DNA of 64,000 bases from Hydra vulgaris (Eukaryota; Cnidaria; Hydrozoa; Anthoathecata; Hydridae): the NCBI RefSeq assembly GCF_038396675.1, contig NC_088928.1, positions 60,054,501 through 60,118,500 of the forward strand. The letters are read 5' to 3'. Within the stretch, counting starts at the first letter, position 1; every line of letters starts with the position of its first letter. Positions 39,970-49,100 of the stretch are shown here, one piece after another. The translations under genes and the position numbers were made by a program. Below the pieces are notes generated by a model. The model did not search any database. It was not told the DNA's origin and saw only the letters and a program-made list of their open reading frames with translations.

Positions 39970-42900
39970 GTATAATTATAATTTTGTCATATAATACACT
40001 CATTTTTATTTTCTTTAACATTGTTTTAACATTTTAAACTGTGAAACATTAACTTTGACAAATAAAGCCACTGTGTTGAGAAACTAAACTGAGCACAATA
40101 CTAACGGTAATGGGAGGATCGAACTCGGTTTTTGATCTTTGTTTTGGTACCTAAATTTTGACCATGATCTATATTTTAATACAATATATGGTGTAAGATA
40201 AGTGATCATATATAATGAATGATTTATAGTGCAACTGAAACAAGCAACAAAAAATAGTGATTTAAAAACAGATCAAAAATATGCCAAAAATTACAAAAAT
40301 AAAATAGATGCATCTAATAAGAAAATATAGAAAATTTCTATTGGCCATTTATCTCTATCTTTAATTAATTTATAAATATACCTACAATATTATTACAATT
40401 TTATATATATTTTGTATACAAATTGACTAAAACATACTAATGTGAACGACGGTAAAGTATTTTTTACTTTTAACTACTTTTTTCATTACTTCTTTTTTCT
40501 AATTTACAGCAGCAAAGCTTTTTATTTATAATTTACAGCAGCAAAGCTGTTTTATTTACGATCTATTATTGATTGATTATGCTGCTTTTTTCTAATTTAC
40601 AGCAGCAAAAGCTGTTTTATTTATGATCTATTATTGATTGATTATGCTGCTTTTTTCATTGTTGCCATAACTAACCAAATTAATATTGAATTTAGTATTT
40701 GGAGTAATCATTTAATTAATACTTAAAATTAAAAATTATTTGTTAAATTTAAATCGAAGTCTTAATGTCAATTAAATTAAAATATAAACTTAAATAAAAA
40801 ATTAAGTTTTTTTTCATTTTGTTTTCAAACTTGTTATTCTTTAAGATAAGCATAACTAATTTGCAAATCTTTTTGCAAATACTGTGATTGTTTGTGAATA
40901 CCTAACATGTTTGTGAATACCTAACACGTTTGTGAATACCTAAACACGTACAAAAAAGTAATATAAAACTTATAAAAGTTTTTTGAATAAGTATCTTAAA
41001 GAGTACATGCTATCTAATGATTGTTAATCTTAAAGAGCACATGCTATCTAATGATTGTTAATCTTAAAGGGCACATGCTATCTAATGATTGTTAATCTTA
41101 AAGGGCACATGCTATCTAATGATTGTTAATCTTAAAGGGTACATGCTATCTAACGATTGTTAATCTTAAAGGGTACATACTATCTAATGATAGTTAATCT
41201 TAAAGGGTACATGCTATCTAATGATTGTTAATCTTAAAGGGTACATGCTATTTAATGATTGTTAATCTTAAAGGGTACATGCTATTTAATGATTGTTAAT
41301 CTTAAAGGGTACATGCTATCTAATGATTGTTAATCTTAAAGGGCACATGCTATCTAATGATTGTTAAACTTGTTTTAATGTGGAATGATTTCAACTTCAA
41401 TATAAAGTTTTTTAAACTCAATAAAAACATTTTTATTTTATTGTTTTATTATTACCAAAAAATTTTTATTTTAAAATTTCTTTATAACAAAACTTTTGAC
41501 AAATTTTTACATAAAATAACAAAATTTTTGACTACCTGAAATTTTGTGGAAAATTAGGTTTTATGAGATTTGCTTCTATGGGATGACGAATACAAACTAT
41601 GTGGGTGATTCCATGCTCTTTTAAAACTTCTAACTAAATTGAAACCATGGGTAACTGTTACCATGACTGTAGTTTATTGTTGCTACTTTTATATAAACAT
41701 GACAAACCTTATTTTTAGTAACAGCAGCATATGGTCCTAAGTAAATACAAGGAACTATTTCCTTAAAAAAAAGCAACCAAATAAAACAATAATGATACGT
41801 TCGACTGTGAAAAAATAAGTTATAAATAATTATAATTACATTTAATAAAAATATCAAAACTATACTTGCATACTTCTTCTCATATGATAATGCCAATCCT
41901 ATATCGGGTGATTAAAAAAATATTGATTGTAAAAAATTTTTTAAAAAACCTCAAGAAATATTTTTTTAAACATGTGAACAAAACATGAAAAACATGTGAA
42001 CAAAACATGAAAAACATGTGAACAAAACATGAAAACATGTGAACAAAACACGAAAATCATGCGAACAAAACATAAAAAACATGCAAACAAAACATAAAAA
42101 CAAATAACAATGAACAAAATAAAGAAACAATCAAGTAAAAAAAATTGGAAAGTGTTTTGTTAACTTTTTAATTACAATTCCAAACTTATTTCCTTTTTTT
42201 TTTCTTTCAAAAATGAAGCTAATTTTTGTATAAAACATAAACACACTGACACTGACAAATAAAACATAAACACACTGACACCTAAAACACAAACACACTG
42301 ACACCTAAAACATAAACACACCAACACCTAAAACATAAGCACACTAACACATAAAACATAAACACACTGACACCTAAAATATAAACACACGACACATGAA
42401 ACATAAACACAATGACACACAAAACACAAACAGACTGACACATAAAACAAAAACACACCGACTTATAAAACATAAATACACTAACACATAAAATATAAAT
42501 GCCCTAACACAAAACATAAACTGATTGATAGATAAACTCATTGGTTCATAAAACAAAAATAGTAAAACTTTTAGATTTCATTTTTATTCAAATTTAAGAA
42601 TTTATTAAAAAAATTAAACGATTCAATTAATAACAACAAAAAAAATCATAAGTTGAAACAAGTTAATTAATCCATTATTATCAAAAAAAAAATCCTCATT
42701 TAAAATAACATTATTAATAATTTAAGAAAAAAAAATTCCTTTATAACAACATTTTAAACAACTTTTAAAACAAAAATTAAATTTTTAATTATTTTGTTAT
42801 TCAAATCTTTATCACTAACAACTTTAAAAATAATTAAAAACAATTTTATAGAGAATATTTAAAATGCGTTATTTAAAAAAAAAATAAAAACATAATTTTA

Positions 42901-42982
42901 TCAAAAATAAAATTACCTTCTCCTCCTGGTCAGGAGGTAAAGAAGGAAAACTTAAGCTTTGGAAAACAGCATTAGTTAGCAT
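22911..42982 (-). CDS. STYX: STYX pseudophosphatase, complete, 10 exons, 219 aa
   Basis: Catalytically dead member of the dual-specificity phosphatase family; in vertebrates it binds phosphorylated partners and competes with active phosphatases. Exons: 42982-42917, 41898-41866, 41761-41708, 41633-41536, 32037-31977, 27098-27062, 26927-26888, 25625-25502, 25415-25358, 22999-22911. All have GT-AG ends and the phases sum to 660 nt including TAA. Landmarks are FPSLP (exon 1), the [12 protein letters not shown] phosphatase entry (exon 3), [11 protein letters not shown] (exon 4), the P-loop HGNGGISRS (residues 122-130, split between exons 7 and 8), [24 protein letters not shown] and a charged tail, KRKYEIDDE. 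Gly123 sits where active phosphatases have the catalytic Cys, as in vertebrate STYX. Human STYX is about 223 aa. Introns 4 and 5 are about 9.5 and 4.9 kb and full of transposons. Confidence 0.95.
23000..24099. other. STYX intron 9, 3' part
   Basis: AT-rich, no coding signal. Confidence 0.5.
24100..25200 (+). mobile_element. RTE-like LINE fragment
   Basis: Plus-strand pieces in shifting frames resemble RTE-type reverse transcriptase: a Lys-rich linker (about 24210-24290), [12 protein letters not shown] at about 24750, a DSFEKAFDN core at about 24855, and a VIAMYK segment at about 24950. Inserted in STYX intron 9, antisense to the gene. Multiple frameshifts. Confidence 0.7.
25798..25821. repeat. 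Short (TA)n tract
   Basis: 24 nt of AT dinucleotides in STYX intron 7. Confidence 0.95.
25822..26880. other. STYX intron 7
   Basis: No coding signal. A short run of TTATATAAACTTAT repeats lies at about 26650-26720. Confidence 0.5.
27690..28560 (+). mobile_element. Tigger/pogo-type DDE transposase remnant
   Basis: Plus-strand pieces: [49 protein letters not shown] (the DDE1 D-N-C-x-A-H motif with the first Asp changed to Asn), [10 protein letters not shown], then an acidic C-terminus with [11 protein letters not shown]. Several stops and frame changes. In STYX intron 5, antisense to the gene. Confidence 0.85.
28948..29064. repeat. (CAA)n with AAAGAC interruptions
   Basis: About 117 nt of CAA triplets broken by AAAGA units. 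Confidence 0.95.
29368..29434. repeat. (TA)n microsatellite
   Basis: About 67 nt of TA repeats in STYX intron 5. Confidence 0.98.
29435..30300. other. STYX intron 5, unassigned
   Basis: Contains an inverted pair near 29826-29890 (TTTTTCCCAT-TTATTCCAAAAGCA and its near complement). No gene is recognisable. Confidence 0.4.
30290..30560 (+). mobile_element. Possible LTR-retroelement Gag fragment with a local duplication
   Basis: A unit of about 55 nt (TACGTCAAATATTAAAGAAAGACAACCTCAT) occurs twice at 30290-30400. It is followed by [18 protein letters not shown], which resembles the R-x-Q-x-x-x-E-x-x-x-x-(Y/F)-V helix of Ty3-type Gag. Short and broken. Confidence 0.35.
30700..31970. other. STYX intron 5, 5' part
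   Basis: AT-rich. A 21-nt unit TTCTTTTTTGAACCAAAAAAA is tandemly repeated at about 30690-30752. No gene seen. Confidence 0.45.
32085..32400. repeat. Compound (TA)n/(CATA)n microsatellite
   Basis: Two pure TA tracts (about 32094-32172 and 32310-32391) are separated by TATACATA-type variants. It ends against the 3' end of LINE copy 2 and lies about 50 nt from STYX exon 5. Confidence 0.97.
32405..34320 (-). mobile_element. CR1/Jockey-like LINE, copy 2
   Basis: Endonuclease part at 34207-33929 ([15 protein letters not shown]). RT and C-terminal pieces at 33700-32460 include [22 protein letters not shown] (33060-32990) and [22 protein letters not shown] (about 32790). Internal deletion and frameshifts. 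In STYX intron 4, same strand as STYX. Confidence 0.85.
34360..34475. repeat. Tandem repeat of GTACTCAGTACTCTATCTAA
   Basis: About five imperfect units of 14-28 nt, each holding the palindromic AGTACTC core. Confidence 0.85.
34750..35360 (+). mobile_element. LINE fragment, RT start on plus strand
   Basis: 34850-35060 matches 51070-51250 (GGCAGTAG-CGGATGT and AGACACxATCTxTAGCCT). From 35165 the translation reads [20 protein letters not shown], a degraded SKAFDKVWHKGLLHKL RT motif, then [10 protein letters not shown]. Confidence 0.7.
35850..36270 (+). mobile_element. LINE 3' pol fragment
   Basis: Plus-strand pieces [33 protein letters not shown]-like and a final SFYYIAL match the post-RT region of CR1-like elements (S-IRPC-EYC-H-WA). 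Opposite in orientation to copy 2. Confidence 0.7.
36490..38844 (-). mobile_element. DDE-like DNA transposon, copy B
   Basis: Nearly identical to copy A over about 2.35 kb, opposite orientation, in STYX intron 4 and sense to STYX. It retains the right end (CATAATCCTAAT) but stops at 38844 without the left inverted repeat seen in copy A, so it is 5'-truncated. It meets a Tc1 remnant there. Confidence 0.85.
36802..38620 (-). pseudogene. Broken transposase-like gene of copy B
   Basis: Starts like copy A at 38620. A 2-nt deletion near 38410 breaks the frame in the palindromic stretch. The main core reads open at 38097-37444 and ends at the same TAA as copy A. A further open stretch, 37401-36802, gives the C-terminal part with SARWNS out of frame and the [12 protein letters not shown] helix. 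Asp residues in LHFDGK and [11 protein letters not shown] are kept. Confidence 0.75.
38845..39185 (+). mobile_element. Tc1/mariner transposase C-terminal remnant
   Basis: Pieces in different frames: [14 protein letters not shown], a degraded [13 protein letters not shown] ([10 protein letters not shown] near 38950), a degraded PIENIW ([12 protein letters not shown] near 39025), then KIQIAWSQI. The order matches Tc1 transposases. Confidence 0.8.
39155..39308. repeat. 31-bp minisatellite
   Basis: About five units of AACATAAATGTACTGAGGTT-type sequence. The first overlaps the 3' end of the Tc1 reading frame. Confidence 0.9.
39841..39968. repeat. (TA)n microsatellite
   Basis: About 125 nt of TA repeats with two AA interruptions. 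Confidence 0.97.
39969..40490. other. STYX intron 4, unassigned
   Basis: No coding signal. Confidence 0.5.
40495..40655. repeat. Long-unit tandem repeat
   Basis: AATTTACAGCAGCAAAGCT occurs three times. The last two copies are followed by GATCTATTATTGATTGATTA, giving a unit of about 80 nt. Confidence 0.85.
40991..41367. repeat. 34-bp minisatellite, about 11 copies
   Basis: Unit TTAATCTTAAAGGGCACATG followed by CTATCTAATGATTG. Period 34, with few substitutions (C/T at the GCACATG position). Lies about 170 nt into STYX intron 4. Confidence 0.97.
41965..42100. repeat. 22-bp minisatellite
   Basis: Unit CATGTGAACAAAACATGAAA plus 2 nt, about six copies, drifting at the end. In STYX intron 1. Confidence 0.95.
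42228..42520. repeat. 23-bp minisatellite, about 12 copies
   Basis: Unit ATAAACACACTGACACCTAA plus AAC, with substitutions. In STYX intron 1. Open frames on the minus strand are repeat artefacts (VCFMF-like). Confidence 0.95.
42521..42900. other. STYX intron 1, 5' part
   Basis: AT-rich, no signal apart from the exon 1 donor. Confidence 0.5.
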
Positions 42983-42996
42983 AATTCTTGTTTATA

Positions 42997-43006
42997 CTAA
43001 AAAAGA
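42997..43006 (-). promoter_or_regulatory. Splice-acceptor-like site 14 nt before the STYX ATG
   Basis: The minus strand reads ATCTTTTTTAG, then 14 nt of leader and the STYX ATG at 42982. It fits a 5'-UTR intron or a trans-splice acceptor. Confidence 0.5.
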
Positions 43007-43133
43007 TTATGGGTAAACAAAGTTCCACAAATTATTCAAAAAAAAAATTCTTTTTTAATTTTTAAAATTTGCTTAATTTTTTGTAATACTATTTTACAAG
43101 AGTTAATAATTTACATTAGTTATTAATTACAAT

Positions 43134-43305
43134 TTATAAATTGTATACATAATGTTTTAATAAATAATGTTTATAAATTGTATACATAATGTTTTAATAA
43201 ACAATGTTTTTAAATTGTATACATAATGTTTTTATAAATAATGTTTATAAATTGTATACATAATGTTTTAATAAACAATGTTTATAAATTGTATACATAA
43301 TGTTT
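43134..43305. repeat. 37-bp minisatellite
   Basis: Unit TTATAAATTGTATACATAAT followed by GTTTTAATAAATAATG, about 4.6 copies, just upstream of STYX exon 1. Confidence 0.93.
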
Positions 43306-45410
43306 TATAATAGTTATTGATTAAAAAAAATTTTTTAACTTTATTATATTTTTAGTAAAATGGAGCCTAAATTAAAAATTTTAGTCAAATAGAGCTCCTG
43401 TACTCAGCAAAACTTATATTATTTACAATAAAGAATTAAACCAAGGTACTTTTTTTTTTTGCTTGATTGTATATAAATTTAGAATCTGAAAAAAACAAAG
43501 GCATTATTATAAAAGCTTTAAAAGTCCATTTTTTATTTTTACCATAATCAAGTTTCAATGAAAAAACAAAAAACAACTATTTAACTTTTAGCTTTTCAAA
43601 ATGTATAAAAAAAAATTTCTTATTTTTATTAGTTAAATTGAATCCAGATCAAAATAGAAAATTTATAACTAAAAAAAGAATAACAATAAATTATTAAAAG
43701 TAACATATATTAATATAATATAATATATATATTTATATGTCATAGTCTTATTAAGCCTTAAATGAATAATTTAATTGAGTATAAATTTCAGTATTATAAT
43801 CCCACAAAATTAAAACTAATTCAATCACAAAAAAAACAAAAAAAACAAAAAAAATTACTATACTTTGAATATTTTTTAATTTTGAATGATGAACACAATA
43901 AATATAATATAATAATTGATGAGCATAACAAATGTAATTAAATAAATACAATAAAAATAACAAATAGAATTATTATTTAATAAAAAAATTTATAAACAAA
44001 TCCAGGTTAAGCCCTTTGGACAACAAATAACATATTTCACCTTATAATTTATTTGTTGTAGTAGTAAAACACAAACTGAGGTCATAATGAAGCTGCTATG
44101 CATTTTTTAGAAGTAAAATTAAAAAGAATAACTAATATGTTTTCTTCAAACAAATTTCAAAATTTCAACATTCAGTAGAATAACCCAATAAAATAAACTT
44201 TGCTTACTAAGGGTAATAAAATGATAAAAGATTGAACTTCAGCAAGAAATTAAATTTAGAGAAAAGTTAGCAAAATAGATACCTTAAGATTAGAAAAATA
44301 CCTATCAAATATGCCAGACAATAATCTCCAGAACTCTCAATAAATGTTTGACGCTGATAGTACAAGTTGGCATACTCAACACAGGTTCTACCTTTCCTCT
44401 TGTTCATACTCAATACAGGTTTTGCTATTCTTATGTTTTGAGCATGTTGACTTATACTATCATTATCATTTTGCTTCGCTAAGTGGTTCAAAAAGATCTT
44501 GAAACAACTTATACTTATCAACCTTTGAGATATTTGAAAATTATTTAAAAATATGTAAAATTTTTAACACGAGATTCATATTTTAAAAAAATTAGCAAAT
44601 ATTACTTTTCATGCTAATATGACACAATTTTATGACACATCTTGACTAGTTTGTGTCATAAAATTGACACATCTAGTCTAGATGTGTAAATTGCTGATTA
44701 TAAATTAGCAGAAATCAAAAAAATAGAATCCCCAAGAACATACAAGCTTGCATACTTAAACTTTTCACATTGACCTTATAAGACATGAAAAGATCACTTT
44801 TTAACCTGGTAAATTAAAAAAAAAAAGATATAGTCTCAGAGAATTCTAATGTACTTATCTATTCACACACAAGTTAAGAGAGCAGTCAAAGAAGTGAAAT
44901 TTCTTAATCTTTTTTTAAATGATTATAAATTTCTTTATAATCTTTCAATTTTTTATTATAACCAGTGCCTATTAAAAAGCGTCAATTATATAACTTTATA
45001 TAATTAGATAATACAATAAAATCTTTCGAATGTGCCTATTAAAAGGTATCAAAACAGTAAACTGTTTAAAACTAAGTTTTTAGTAAAAAAATATTCTAAC
45101 ATAAAAAAAAAATATTAATAAAAATTTATAAAGAAAAAAAGATAGTGGCCAACCTTTAGGAATATCAGCACCAAAAGAAATACAAAAAATAACACCAATA
45201 ACAGCACCAATGACAACAATAACAACTTGTTGTTTTTGATGTTGTTAACTTTGATTCAACTTTACCCAAAAAGGCTGTGTATGAATCACCATCTTTGATT
45301 CAACTTTGAGGGTTAAAAGTAATGACTAAAATATTAGACAGTATTTTCAAAATAAGTTTAAAAATTTTTTTTTAAATCATTTAGAAATTATTGCTGTAAA
45401 CTGCTTTTCT
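43306..45410. other. Intergenic sequence between STYX and TBP
   Basis: No gene is called. A frame at 44520-44303 (minus) ends at a donor-like GTATTT but has no recognisable product. Confidence 0.4.
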
Positions 45411-45412
45411 AA

Positions 45413-45650
45413 AATTAGGGTCAGACTAAATATTTAACAGTATTATTTTTTTAAATAAGCTTTCTAATAAAGCTATACAAACAACAAGTCCAGAGAATTA
45501 AAAAAAATCAAGTAAGGACAAAATTTTTAATACAAAGGTTTCACCATAACAACATGAAAACAATCTTAGCAAAATACCACTGACCTCAGACACTTTAGGT
45601 CAGCAGTTAAGTCAGAATCACAGAATGTTGACCCTAATTCCAAGGGCTGC
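45413..45650. mobile_element. Possible second copy of the 46.9-kb foldback element
   Basis: Starts AAAATTAGGGTCAGAC and ends GACCCTAATTCCAAGGGCTG. The right side shares AGGTCAGCAGTTAAGTCAG-like sequence with 47065-47110. Confidence 0.4.
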
Positions 45651-45986
45651 AAACAACACAATAAGATAAGAAAGTAGAAAGTAAAAAAGGTCTTTGTATT
45701 TTTAATTTATATATATTTTAGTTTTACAAAAAAAAAATTTCTTAAAAGTTTTTAGTAACCATGTGCAAAATAATTCTGAACAAACAGTATGCTGAATGGA
45801 TGAGTACTGTATGGATATCTTTTTTTAAAGATGAAAACAAAATATAAAATAAAAACCTCTTGAAAATAGCATTAATACAAATAATAGGTATAATAAATAT
45901 TTCAAAACAATATTTCAAAACAATGTTTCAACACAATATTTCAACACAATATTTCTTAAAAAAACTATTGTTTATTATAGATCGTA

Positions 45987-45992
45987 TTTATT
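45987..45992 (-). promoter_or_regulatory. Candidate TBP polyadenylation signal
   Basis: AATAAA on the minus strand, about 170 nt after the TBP stop. The call rests on position only. Confidence 0.4.
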
Positions 45993-46160
45993 TGATTTTC
46001 ATCAATGTCTACAATTTTTTAAAAGAATTTAAAGTCATATTATACTTTAAAGACTTCAACACGAAGCAGCAAACTTGTAGAATGTTAGGAATGCAATTGC
46101 TACAAAAAATCATAAAAAATATGCAAAAGCTCGATAAAGCTCTCACATCAAAAGCTGTCA

Positions 46161-49100
46161 CTAAGTTTTTCTGAAACCTCGTAGAATCGGATAGATGCTT
46201 TCAAATGCTTCATATATTTCTGACCGTACTTTGGCTCCAGTAAGCACAACTTTTCCAGAAACAAAAATTAGTAGTACAATACGTGGCTTTACCATGCGAT
46301 ATATCAAACCAGGAAATAATTCTGGTTCATAACTAAAAAGCAAATACATAATCAATCGCATATTAAATCATTATATTTTATATACATTAAGTGTCTAACT
46401 ACATGCATTAACTGCATTTATAAAAAATTAGATATACAGATTAACTTCCTCTTACATTCTAAGAAAGATTTTTGAGAAACATCGACCAATAATTTATTAT
46501 TTTACTGAACAGTATTTTTACTTTTGGAAAGAAAATAAAAATTTATTTAACAATTTTAAAAGATAAGTATTTACTATCGCTATTGTTAGCAATTACTTTT
46601 ATCTTTTCTTGTATTTATATACAATTTTACATAAAGAAGAACTATAAATAATCAATCTAAAAAAAAATCCTGAATAAGATTAGTTAATGTATAGTGCAAA
46701 ACTTCTTAAATATACAAAAAATATATATATATATATGTAAACTACCTGCAAAACTGACTATGAGCCAACACCAATCCTTCCAATCGGATTGGAAACTTAA
46801 CATCACAACTTCCCACAATATTTTGAATTTTAAAGTCCACAAATTTAGCCTGAACGAAATTAGAAAATTCAGCTTAAATTTATGTATGTGTCTAATATGT
46901 CCAACCCTAGGAATTAGGAAAAATGAGGTCGGCAATAAATTGCCAACCTCAAACTGTTAGAAGTCGGCATCAAGTCAGCAGAAAAAAAAAATTGAAATAA
47001 AGAGGTTACCATAAAACATAAAAACGAGGTTAGCAATTTTTTGCCAACCTCAAACACTTTCAGGTCCGCAGTTAGGTCAGTATTGTTAAATGCTGACCCT
47101 AATTCCAAGGGCTGTATATCAATAACATAATACAAATGTTGTAAAACATAAACTGATTTAAAACTTCCAATAAAAACTTTTAAGGCATGATAGTTCAGGG
47201 ATACATTAGTATAAGTTCCAAATTCAGAAATATGTAACGAAATTGGCACAACTTAATTTTTAACATTCTATTTTTGAAAAAAGTAGATAAACAATCATAG
47301 AAAAAATGGATACTGTTTAGTCAAATGTTTCATTAATACTCTAACAACATTGAACCTAAAAATCTATGAGCCTATTAGAAATGCTTAAATAATAAATACT
47401 AAATTGCATTAAAAGCATAAGATATTCTGAATCAAAATAAATTTTCTTAAACACATGTTTGCTATACTCAGTTTCTTTGGATATTCTAGATAATTGTTTG
47501 AGCTCTTATATGGCTGTCATGCTATGCATGGCTGTCAACAAATTGGTATCCGATTCTTTGACAGCCATAATCACTTACTTGAGATGCATCTTATGTATCT
47601 TAAGTGAACAAAGGGTATAGAGAAACATCCTTATATGAATACTTTTTCAGAGCTTTAAGCACATTTTGCAAATTCTAGTTTACAATAGGAAGTCATTAGA
47701 TTTTTTTTTTACAGAGAAAACATATGCATTTGCGGCATTCATTCATTTGCAACATTCTGAAAGAAATAAACCAGATAGTAATATATAAAACTTAAAAATA
47801 TACTGTTGCTATTTCCCAGAAAATCTTTTTAAATTTGAAACTAAGTTCAAAACAAAAAATGTAACTACCTAGCCCTACACTATCATGCTACAAAGGTTGG
47901 GGAAGATTAAAATTAGTTTTAATTTTGTGATGCTGATAACCAAATCTAAAACTTTATTGATTGTAATAAAACTGCATTGCTTATTATCAAATGGATATCA
48001 ATGTAGGATTGTCAGAAAACATGTAGGATGTCTGTTATATCTTATAGGATGTCATATAACTGTTACAATCAAATATTAATGGATTTTTTAGAGTTAGATC
48101 AATAAATATATTTGTGCACAAGTTTTAATAAAATAATAACTTACAGGAAACCCAAGCTTTTGAATAACTCTAGCATATTTTCTCGCAGCAAGTCTTGATT
48201 GCTCTTCACTAAAAATATTTTATTTAGTAAAGTAATTTCTAACAGAATCATAATTTTGATGCAAAAATAATTATAATACTTAGCTGTCCCGACTCATAAT
48301 ATACGGGTCTTGGTAATGACAGGTTATGGTAAATACGGGTCTTGGTCTCTTCCACACCAACCGCTTCTATACTTATTCCTTATATAGTCATTTTATTTTA
48401 ATAATTTTTAGCAAGTGGTAGAAAATTAAAATTTCTAAAATATTTGTTTTGAGTTAATGATAATTGTTCAATAACTTCTTAGTGTAAAATTGTAAACTTC
48501 TATTAAAAAAAAAAAACAAGAACGGGCTTATTAATTTTTTTTTAATGTTGTGCTTAACTAATAACCGAAGCACATTAAGAACATAACTCTATCATAACAC
48601 ATGTGCAACAAATTTCTACTGATGCTTTGATATTTTGAAAAATTATAAACTTTTTAAAAAATTCTCTTCCTTTTGTTTGTTATAGTTTTTATATATCTTT
48701 ATAAATGTTATGTATATAATATTTATGGAACTTTAAAAATATAATATTTCGTATTTTAGCAAATTTTAAAAGATTAAAAAAAATAAAATAAATGTGCAAG
48801 CAAAAGAATTTGAACCCCCATAATGCACTTCGAAAGTGCAGCAAGCTAACCACTTCTGCCACTCAGGCATACTATACTGATAGCTTTAAACATTACTGTT
48901 ATGCAAAAAACTACAACTTTATAAAACAGCAAATAAATGCTATAAATTAAAAACATATTGCAGCAATGCAATTTTCAAGTAAAAGTAAAACTGTAAAACT
49001 TGATATAATTTTGATTATTACATAATTTGAAGTTTACATAATTTAAATATTAGCATACACTTTTTTTCATATTTTCTGATGAAAAAAAGTGCTACGACTC

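Noticed and set aside
42282-42556. Cys/Val/Phe-rich minus-strand frames
   Set aside because: They are translations of the 23-bp minisatellite.
44267-44521. 84-aa minus-strand frame with a donor-like end between STYX and TBP
   Set aside because: No family recognised, no acceptor or partner exon found, and it has a local duplication; not enough for a gene call.
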